Source: Nocardia arthritidis NBRC 100137
GTDB lineage: Bacteria; Actinomycetota; Actinomycetes; Mycobacteriales; Mycobacteriaceae
Length of the DNA: 64,000 nt
Direction: 5' to 3'
Assembly: GCF_001612765.1 (NCBI RefSeq)
Contig: NZ_BDBB01000001.1
Location: 62,001-126,000 of the forward strand
Under the pieces are notes generated by a model. The model was given only the letters and a program-made list of their open reading frames with translations. It was not told the origin of the DNA and did not search any database. The first letter of the stretch is position 1. Each line of letters starts with the position of its first letter. The translations under genes and the position numbers were made by a program. This document shows positions 58,114 through 64,000 of this stretch, in pieces.

Positions 58114-58360
58114 CACATTCGACCTTTCCCTCGGGCGGCCCCATCGGCAAACTTTCAGCGATCAATACCGCGCCCTCATCGGGCATCGAGCCGCAACGTC
58201 CACCGAGAAACGGACGAGTCTAACTCGGTGCATGTCGTTGGAGTATCAATCGGGGACGAATGCCTTCATGTTGCTGGATGGTGATCCAGACCACAACTAC
58301 CGAAGCCCGTTTTCTTCGTATTCGTTGCCGAATTACCCCCGGACGACCCGGTAAACGCCG

Positions 58361-58393
58361 AAAAACCGCTCCGTGCCGTTGGCGCGGAGCGGT
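58361..58393 (-). terminator. Rho-independent terminator after Ag85 gene at 58414
   Basis: Stem 58365-58377 with 58381-58393 (13 bp, one G-T pair, three-base loop); on the minus strand it is followed by TTTT, 21 bases past the stop codon. Confidence 0.85.
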
Positions 58394-58413
58394 CTTTCGT
58401 CGCGATTGCCGAG

Positions 58414-59481
58414 CTAGCCGATGTTGGCGGACAGGTCGGGGATCATCCGGTAGACCTCGTCGGCCCAGTAGTTCCAGTTGTGCACACCGACGGCCGGGAA
58501 GTCGTAGGTGACGTTGTTCGCGCCCAGGGTGAGCATGCGGACCTGGAACGCGCGGGTGTTGGCCAAGGCCAGCGCTTCCAGACCCATCGCGTTGACGGTG
58601 TTGAAGCTGAGGCCGTCGGCCCCACTCGGCAGACCGCTACCGGCGGAGACCCACAGGCGAGTGTTGTTCGCCTTCAGCCGCGGCGCGAACACGAACGGGT
58701 CCATCCGCAGCCATTGCGGGCCCCACGGCGGCGCCATCGCGTCGATGTTGTAGCCGCCCGCGTCCAGCATCGCCACGCGCAGCGCCTCACGCATGCCCGG
58801 CGCGGAGATGTTCAGATAGCCGGAGTACGAACCGGCGTAACGGAACTGGTCGGGGTGATAGGCCGCCAGGGTGAGCGCGGCGCTGCCGCCCATGGACAGG
58901 CCGAACACGCCGTTGCCGTTCGGGTTGAACCCGAGCCGGTCGCGCAGCGCCCAGCGCAGGTTGTTGGTGAGGAAGGTTTCCCACTTGTAGGTGCTGGTCT
59001 TGCCCGGTCCGCCCGCGGAACCGGTCAGCAGGCCGGAGCCGGAGTTCGCCGAACCGGTGGAGGACGAGCCCGCGCTGCCCAGGCCGAAGAAGTCGCTCGG
59101 ACCGTTCCAGTCGGCGTAGAAGCTGGACGGGCCGCCGACCGGCATGACCACGTTGATGTTCCACTTGGTCAGCTCGCGAACGACCTCGGTATCGATCTCC
59201 CAGCCGCTCAGGTCGGTGCGTGCCCGCATACCGTCCAGCGCGTAGACCACGCGCCCGGTGTTGCCGTCGGCGGCGCGGAAGACGCGCGACTTGATCGGCC
59301 CCATCTCCGAATCGACCCAGAAGTCGAAGCCGTCCGGATTGAACGCGGCGGATGCCGGGGCGGCAGGGCCTGCCACCGACACCCCGAGCGGTAGCAGAAC
59401 CGCCAGCGACACCAGCACCGACCGCTTGAGCCAGGAACCTGTTCTTCGAGTATTAAGACGACGCCCGATCACGCCTCGCAT
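58414..59481 (-). CDS. Antigen 85-family mycolyltransferase with Gly/Ser insertion
   Basis: A 355-aa exported protein, tandem paralogue of the gene at 57052. Signal peptide: SWLKRSVLVSLAVLLPLG, cleavage near APASAAF. Motifs: SEMGPIKSRVF, ALDGMRARTD, PSSFYADWNGPS, KWETFLTNNLRWAL, nucleophile GLSMGGSAALTL and His in GVHNWNYW. Its Gly/Ser insertion is longer than in the sister gene (GLGSAGSSSTGSANSGSG, then TGSAGGPGK). ATG 59481 has AAAGG upstream. It has its own terminator and is expressed separately from aftB. Confidence 0.93.
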   Translation of the reverse strand: MRGVIGRRLNTRRTGSWLKRSVLVSLAVLLPLGVSVAGPAAPASAAFNPDGFDFWVDSEMGPIKSRVFRAADGNTGRVVYALDGMRARTDLSGWEIDTEVVRELTKWNINVVMPVGGPSSFYADWNGPSDFFGLGSAGSSSTGSANSGSGLLTGSAGGPGKTSTYKWETFLTNNLRWALRDRLGFNPNGNGVFGLSMGGSAALTLAAYHPDQFRYAGSYSGYLNISAPGMREALRVAMLDAGGYNIDAMAPPWGPQWLRMDPFVFAPRLKANNTRLWVSAGSGLPSGADGLSFNTVNAMGLEALALANTRAFQVRMLTLGANNVTYDFPAVGVHNWNYWADEVYRMIPDLSANIG

Positions 59482-59705
59482 CAGTTTGAACCTTTCGTTT
59501 CACAGCGACAGCGGCAAGCCGTCCACACGGTAACCCGCCGATGCCCTCTACCGATGGACGCCACGGCCGGGCATACGGTCGTAGCGTATATCGGTATCGA
59601 CACGGTGGCGTTACCAAAAAGAGATAAAGCGGCGTACGCCACTTTATCGGACTCGCACAAGGCCCTGGCCGGCGTGCATGACCGGGCCCGGTGCGTGCCA
59701 CGGAT

Positions 59706-61673
59706 TCAGCGCGGCGCGATCGGTTGCGGGAACGGATCGGCCAGTCCGCACCGCTGGATCTCGTACTTCGGCACTCGGTCGATGCGGTACTTCGCGAATC
59801 GCAGCGAGTTACGCAGGTTGTGCCGGAACCGCTCGAAGGTGAGCGGGTCGCGCGAGGAGATCAGCAGTGCCTGGGTGTCCGGGCAGGACATCGCGGTGCG
59901 TGCCTGGGCCACCCATTTCTCGTCCAGATACCAAGGCATCCACGGTTTCTTGTCCACCATGCCCGCGTCCACGATGACCCAGTCCGGATACAGGCTCTTG
60001 TCGTGCCCGATCCGGCCGTCGGTGAGGCGGTCGGTGTGCGCCGCCAGCGGATAGGCCAGGCCCATGGGATCGATCACACGCACGTCCAGCGGAACGTTCA
60101 TGCTGGTCATCCCGAGATTCAGGAAGTAGACCGTGTGCCCGGCGCCGCCGTCGGGAATGGGCTGCGGCGGCGGAGCGACATACCAGAACATGAACGAGGG
60201 CGAGTTGAGCAGCAGGCCGCCGTTCGGGCTCGCGGTGATGTCGTCGACCATCGCGCGGATACGCGGATAGTCCAGGTAGTCCTCGGCCAGTATCGGGTGG
60301 TCGTGCCCGGTGTTGAGCACGTAATAGACGCGCTCGTCGACGATGCCGGTGGAGGTGATCTTGGTGCCGGTCTTGATCGCGGTGGTGTTCGCGGCGAACA
60401 GCGCCCAGCCCGCGACACCGACGAATGCCACGGCGACCACCGCGAAGGACCAGTCGGCGGCGGTCGCCGCGCGCAGCCCGCCCCTGGGCGCGCGGATCGG
60501 GATCACCGCGACCGGGAGCAGCAGGAGGAATAGCTGCGGCAGCAGCATCCGGCCGTGCATGAAGTCGCCGCCGACTCGCAGCGCGTACAGCGTCAGGAGG
60601 AAACCGCTGAGCAGGACCGCGGTAACCACCGCTCCCGGGGAGCGCAGCCACTCCCGGCCCCGCGGAATCGACCGACCGCGCTCCTCCGCCGAACCGGCGC
60701 CGGCGGTCCGGCCTGCCCGCGTGCGCGCGGCGAGCACACCGGCGAGCAGCAGCACCAGCAGCGGCGCCCACAGGAAGTACGGACCGACGAGGTCCCAAAG
60801 GTAGGTGAAACCCTGCCCCCACTTGGCGCCGCCCGCGTCCTTGGCGACGGCGGTGTTGGGGTAGGGCAGACCGTAGTAGCCCATCCGCCAGATCTGGTAA
60901 CCCAGCGGAACCAGCCCGGCCACCGCGACGATCACCGCGCGCAGCACGATCGGCCGCAGCTTGCTCTCGGGCATGGGGGCGAAGAAGATCATCAGCAGCG
61001 CCAGCGCGCCGACCAGGGTCATCTCAGGGCGGATCAGCGGGGCGAGCCCGGCGAGGAAGACCAGACCGAGTAGGCCTGGCAGACGCACCGACTTCGCCTG
61101 GCTCCAGCGCATCAGCTGCCACCACAGCAGGCCGATCCAGCAGATCACCAAGCCGCTTTCCAGGCCGGAAGTGACGTAGTCGCGGGCCGGGGGCAGCGCG
61201 ATGTAGACCAGCACGCCCGCCGGCAGCAACAGCCCGGTGCCCGCGCCGCCCCACAGCCGCGCCGAGCCGAGCATGGCGAACACGACCGCGGCCAGCGACA
61301 CCGTGAGCGCGACACCGAGCACCACGTACTCGAGCCGCGCCTGGGTCAGCCAGCTGAAGAACCAGACCAAGTAGGTCCACGCGGTGCTGGTGTTGGTTTC
61401 GACGCGCTCGCCCTCGTTGAAGACGGGGCCGTTGCCTGCCAGCAGGTTGCGGACGGTGCGCAACACGATGAGGCCGTCGTCGGCGATCCACCGTCGCTGC
61501 CAGCCTCCGACCGCGAAAAGAACAACGGTGAGCGCGATCCCACCGACGAACGTGGCTTCGGATAGGCGCGTGAACCGCGACGCGGAGCGGGTCTGCTCAT
61601 CGGCTTGCCGCTCCGCCGCGTGTTCCGTTCGCTCCGCTACCAGCATCTCGTCAGGTGAGATAGACAGCGACAC
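59706..61673 (-). CDS. aftB: Terminal beta-1,2-arabinofuranosyltransferase
   Basis: GT-C membrane enzyme that caps arabinan with beta-1,2-linked arabinose, the site later carrying mycolates. 655 aa with ~10 helices and a soluble extracytosolic C-terminal domain. The first-loop motif WIADDGLIVLRTVRN contains the catalytic Asp pair; GPVFNEGERVETNTS and GLPYPNTAVAKDAGG are further family blocks. GTG 61673 has GGAG six bases upstream and overlaps the ubiA end by 23 bases; ATG 61646 is an alternative. Equivalent to Rv3805c in both place and length. Confidence 0.95.
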   Translation of the reverse strand: MSLSISPDEMLVAERTEHAAERQADEQTRSASRFTRLSEATFVGGIALTVVLFAVGGWQRRWIADDGLIVLRTVRNLLAGNGPVFNEGERVETNTSTAWTYLVWFFSWLTQARLEYVVLGVALTVSLAAVVFAMLGSARLWGGAGTGLLLPAGVLVYIALPPARDYVTSGLESGLVICWIGLLWWQLMRWSQAKSVRLPGLLGLVFLAGLAPLIRPEMTLVGALALLMIFFAPMPESKLRPIVLRAVIVAVAGLVPLGYQIWRMGYYGLPYPNTAVAKDAGGAKWGQGFTYLWDLVGPYFLWAPLLVLLLAGVLAARTRAGRTAGAGSAEERGRSIPRGREWLRSPGAVVTAVLLSGFLLTLYALRVGGDFMHGRMLLPQLFLLLLPVAVIPIRAPRGGLRAATAADWSFAVVAVAFVGVAGWALFAANTTAIKTGTKITSTGIVDERVYYVLNTGHDHPILAEDYLDYPRIRAMVDDITASPNGGLLLNSPSFMFWYVAPPPQPIPDGGAGHTVYFLNLGMTSMNVPLDVRVIDPMGLAYPLAAHTDRLTDGRIGHDKSLYPDWVIVDAGMVDKKPWMPWYLDEKWVAQARTAMSCPDTQALLISSRDPLTFERFRHNLRNSLRFAKYRIDRVPKYEIQRCGLADPFPQPIAPR

Positions 61674-62577
61674 CTACCGCTCCGATCCAGGCGATTGCGA
61701 GGAACTGCAGGATGCGGTCCCCCAGCGCGATCTCTTCCGGTTCCCCGGCCTCGCCACCATCGACGTCGACCGCGTAACGCAGGATTGCGATGGTAAACGG
61801 GATCATCGAGATCCCGAACCAGTTGGTGTCTTTGATGCCGTCCTGCTGAAACGCCCAGAGCCCGTAGAACACCACGACCGCCGTCGCGGCCAGCGTCCAG
61901 ATGAAGCGCAGGTAGGTGGGCGTGTAGTACTCCAGCGACTTGCGGATCTTGGCGCCGGTGCCCAGCGCGATCTGCAGTTCCGCGTAGCGCTTGCCCGCGG
62001 CCATGAACAGCGAGCCGAAGGCCATGATCAACAGGAACCACTGCGACAGTTCGATGTCGGCCGCCGCGCCACCGGCCACCGCGCGCAGCAGGAAGCCGGA
62101 CGACACGATGCAGATGTCCAGCACGGCCTGATGCTTGAGGCCGAAGCAGTAGGCCAGCTGGATGCCGATGTAGACCGCCATCACCACGGCCAGATCCCAC
62201 GAGGCGAGGAACGATCCCGCGATCGACCCGGCCAGCAGCATGGCCGACAGCAGGTAGGCCAAATTCACCGGGACGATGCCCGCGGCGATCGGACGGAACC
62301 GCTTGGTCGGGTGCGCCCGGTCGGCCTCCACGTCGAGCGCGTCGTTCACCAGGTAGATGCCCGAGGCCGCCATGCAGAACACCACGAACGCGATGCCCAC
62401 ATGCGCGAGCACGTTCACATCGGTGGCCGTCCCCGCGGCCAGCGGTGCGGCGAGCACCAGGACGTTCTTGACCCACTGCCGCGGACGGACTGCCTTGAAC
62501 AGACCGCCGGCCAGCGTCTTGGGCGGGCCCTTGACCACCGCCTCGGCGAGGTCGGCGCCGGTCGGCTCTTCACTCAT
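61651..62577 (-). CDS. ubiA: Decaprenyl-phosphate phosphoribosyltransferase (DPPR synthase)
   Basis: UbiA-superfamily membrane enzyme joining PRPP to decaprenyl phosphate, the first committed step to decaprenylphosphoryl-arabinose. 308 aa (Rv3806c: 302). The first Asp motif is YLVNDALDVEADRAHPTK; the second acidic region is YAELQIALG. About nine helices. ATG 62577 (MSEEPTG) is chosen from the mycobacterial N-terminus; a GTG at 62607 would overlap the phosphatase gene further. Confidence 0.95.
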   Translation of the reverse strand: MSEEPTGADLAEAVVKGPPKTLAGGLFKAVRPRQWVKNVLVLAAPLAAGTATDVNVLAHVGIAFVVFCMAASGIYLVNDALDVEADRAHPTKRFRPIAAGIVPVNLAYLLSAMLLAGSIAGSFLASWDLAVVMAVYIGIQLAYCFGLKHQAVLDICIVSSGFLLRAVAGGAAADIELSQWFLLIMAFGSLFMAAGKRYAELQIALGTGAKIRKSLEYYTPTYLRFIWTLAATAVVVFYGLWAFQQDGIKDTNWFGISMIPFTIAILRYAVDVDGGEAGEPEEIALGDRILQFLAIAWIGAVGVAVYLT

Positions 62578-62578
62578 G

Positions 62579-63217
62579 TCAACCAAGGCTCTTTCTTGTG
62601 CGGTCACTGTCGAGTCTCTTTTCGGCGGCGAGCAGGGCGGCGGCGGACGCGGCGCCGAGCGCGGAACCGGCGAGCACGTCGGAGGGGTAGTGCACCCCGA
62701 GGACCACCCGGGAAAGCAGCATCGGGGGGACGAGCACCGCAGGCAAGGGTAGCCCGGTCAATCTGCCGAGCAACACGGCCGCCGCCGTAGTCGAGGTCGC
62801 GTGCGAGGACGGGAAGCTCAATTTGCTCGGCGTCCCCACGTTGACCTGCACCGACGGGTCGTTCGGACGCGGTCGGCGAACGACGCGCTTGATGACGATC
62901 GAGGCCGCGTGCGCGCCGACCGCGCCGACCGCGACCCCCGCCCACTGTCTGCGCCGCGGTTTGTCGACCAGCCATCCCGCGGCGGCGATGCCGACCCAGC
63001 CGAGCGCGTGCTCGCCGAAGTGCGACAGGCCGCGGGCCGCGGACACCACAGCCGGTTTGCTGCCGAGGGTGGCCTGCACGGCGTTGATGATCGCGACTTC
63101 CGGCGGCGCCTGCTCGGCCCGCTCCGGTCGCGCGGACACCGGGCCGCCGTGCCCGTTTGCGCTGTGCAACGGCGGCTGCACGGCCGCGTCGTCGGCGGCG
63201 CTCGCTCCGAGACTCAC
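62579..63217 (-). CDS. PAP2-family phosphatase (Rv3807c-type)
   Basis: A 212-aa membrane phosphatase of the PAP2 superfamily. The three-part signature is visible: KRVVRRPRP, PSSHATST and SRVVLGVHYPSDVLAG. Four or so helices follow a hydrophilic N-terminus. Rv3807c in the same position was proposed to dephosphorylate decaprenylphosphoryl-5-phosphoribose to give the DprE1 substrate. GTG 63217 overlaps the glfT2 stop (GTGA), so the pathway genes glfT2, phosphatase, ubiA and aftB form one coupled operon. Confidence 0.92.
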   Translation of the reverse strand: MSLGASAADDAAVQPPLHSANGHGGPVSARPERAEQAPPEVAIINAVQATLGSKPAVVSAARGLSHFGEHALGWVGIAAAGWLVDKPRRRQWAGVAVGAVGAHAASIVIKRVVRRPRPNDPSVQVNVGTPSKLSFPSSHATSTTAAAVLLGRLTGLPLPAVLVPPMLLSRVVLGVHYPSDVLAGSALGAASAAALLAAEKRLDSDRTRKSLG

Positions 63218-64000
63218 TGCTGCCCATCCTTCGTGTCGATCCCGAAGACCTTCTCCCACGCCGCGGTGCTGGTCAGCTGCGGGTGGGCGGCGCGGTAACG
63301 CTGCTGCATCTCCGGGAAGCGGGCGGCCAGCTCCTTGCGCAGGCGCATGGCCTCCTTGAACAGGCCGAGCGCCTGGCGCGGATCGCGCTTGCGGTAGACG
63401 ACACCGCGGCCATCGGCCGTGGTGACCGTGACGCCGTCGACCTGCGAGAGCAGGAACCAGCGCGCGTCCAGCGTCGGCACGTTCAGCTGCGGGGTCTCGT
63501 GGTGTTCGGAGTGCGCTGGACGGAAGTTGCGCACCACGCCCTTGGCCAGCCGGACCACCTTCGCGATCGGGTTGGCGGGCTCGCCGACCGCCCCGACGCC
63601 GATGTGGCTGGCCAGTGGCAGTTCGGTGGACGAGGGCAGGATCACCGCGTCCGGGTACTGCTTGCGCAGCTCGTGCACCGCGCCCAGCGCACTGGGCAGC
63701 AACTGGAACAGCCGCTCGGGGCCGGCCAGGAAATCGCGGATGGCGAGGTTCTGGATCGCGACCGTCGAGTACTCCAGGCAGAGCAGGTGTTTCAGGGTTG
63801 CCTTGATCGTGTTGACGACCATGCCCCGCCCGTTGCCCGGCAGGTGCAGCGAGGCGACGACCAGGCGATTGCGCAGGTGGAAGTACGCCTGCCAGTCGAT
63901 GGCGTCGTCCTTGTCGCTCCAGGCCATGTGCCACACCGCCGCGCCGGGCAGGGTGACGGTCGGGTATCCGGCCGCGCGGGCGCGCAGACCGTATTCCGCG
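63214..64000 (-). CDS. glfT2: Galactofuranosyltransferase GlfT2 (5' part outside window)
   Basis: C-terminal ~262 residues of the processive galactan polymerase that adds alternating 1,5- and 1,6-galactofuranose. The frame is open to the right edge (EYGLRARAAGYPTVTLPGAAVWHMAW), so the start lies outside. The WHMAW His is the catalytic-site metal ligand of GlfT2, and DDAIDWQAYFHLRNRLV follows. The rest is the helical C-terminal domain, ending in WEKVFGIDTKDGQQ. It is the first visible gene of the minus-strand envelope operon. Confidence 0.95.
   Translation of the reverse strand, partial: AEYGLRARAAGYPTVTLPGAAVWHMAWSDKDDAIDWQAYFHLRNRLVVASLHLPGNGRGMVVNTIKATLKHLLCLEYSTVAIQNLAIRDFLAGPERLFQLLPSALGAVHELRKQYPDAVILPSSTELPLASHIGVGAVGEPANPIAKVVRLAKGVVRNFRPAHSEHHETPQLNVPTLDARWFLLSQVDGVTVTTADGRGVVYRKRDPRQALGLFKEAMRLRKELAARFPEMQQRYRAAHPQLTSTAAWEKVFGIDTKDGQQ

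Overview
The window is high-G+C actinobacterial DNA from a mycolic-acid-producing organism, most probably a Nocardia. This rests on gene content and synteny, not on a database search. From about 24.1 kb to the right edge it carries the arabinogalactan and mycolic-acid envelope locus in an order close to Mycobacterium tuberculosis Rv3789-Rv3808c: gtrA, dprE1-dprE2, aftA, two emb arabinosyltransferases, accD4-pks13-fadD32, a Culp6-type cutinase, four antigen-85/mycolyltransferase-like proteins (one with LGFP repeats, as in corynebacterial PS1), aftB, ubiA, a PAP2 phosphatase and the 3' part of glfT2.

Left part (1-9.5 kb). The 3' part of a DUF2142-type membrane protein is followed by dTDP-rhamnose genes (rmlB on the minus strand, rmlA-rmlC overlapping on the plus strand). 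Between them lie an exported glycine-zipper protein and an HSL-family esterase. A tetR gene then diverges from an alpha/beta-hydrolase and an acyl-CoA ligase, with two copies of a probable operator between. rmlA/B/C make the dTDP-rhamnose used in the arabinogalactan linker; rmlD is not in the window.

Accessory middle (9.5-24.1 kb). This holds a 14-TM-type MFS exporter divergent from marR across a perfect palindrome, an XRE/DUF5753 regulator, a DUF4282 membrane protein, a molybdopterin oxidoreductase and a PPOX-fold protein. A regulatory cassette follows: a SAM methyltransferase of the DUF574 type, a 69-aa membrane protein and a 172-aa protein in a coupled operon, divergent from an XRE/DUF5753-DUF397 pair. 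After it come a decayed DUF397 tail, an exported/unknown gene pair, and an araC-hydrolase module. That module is flanked by a 56-bp direct repeat copied from the 3' end of gtrA, and the repeat has rewritten the C-terminus of the AraC protein.

Envelope locus (24.1-64 kb). DprE1/DprE2 epimerise decaprenylphosphoryl-ribose to arabinose. UbiA and the PAP2 phosphatase make its precursor. AftA, the Emb proteins and AftB use decaprenylphosphoryl-arabinose, and GlfT2 builds the galactan beneath. FadD32, AccD4 and Pks13 condense mycolic acids, and the antigen-85 enzymes transfer them. Local departures from the M. tuberculosis layout are: gtrA divergent from dprE1; an extra polytopic membrane protein between aftA and emb; two convergent emb genes separated by an accessory patch (MDR oxidoreductase/HxlR pair, small ORF, frameshifted Uma2 gene); an E. 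coli PpiB-like cyclophilin; and an F420-type LLM oxidoreductase between fadD32 and the cutinase. I saw no tRNA, rRNA, CRISPR array, insertion sequence or integrase gene.
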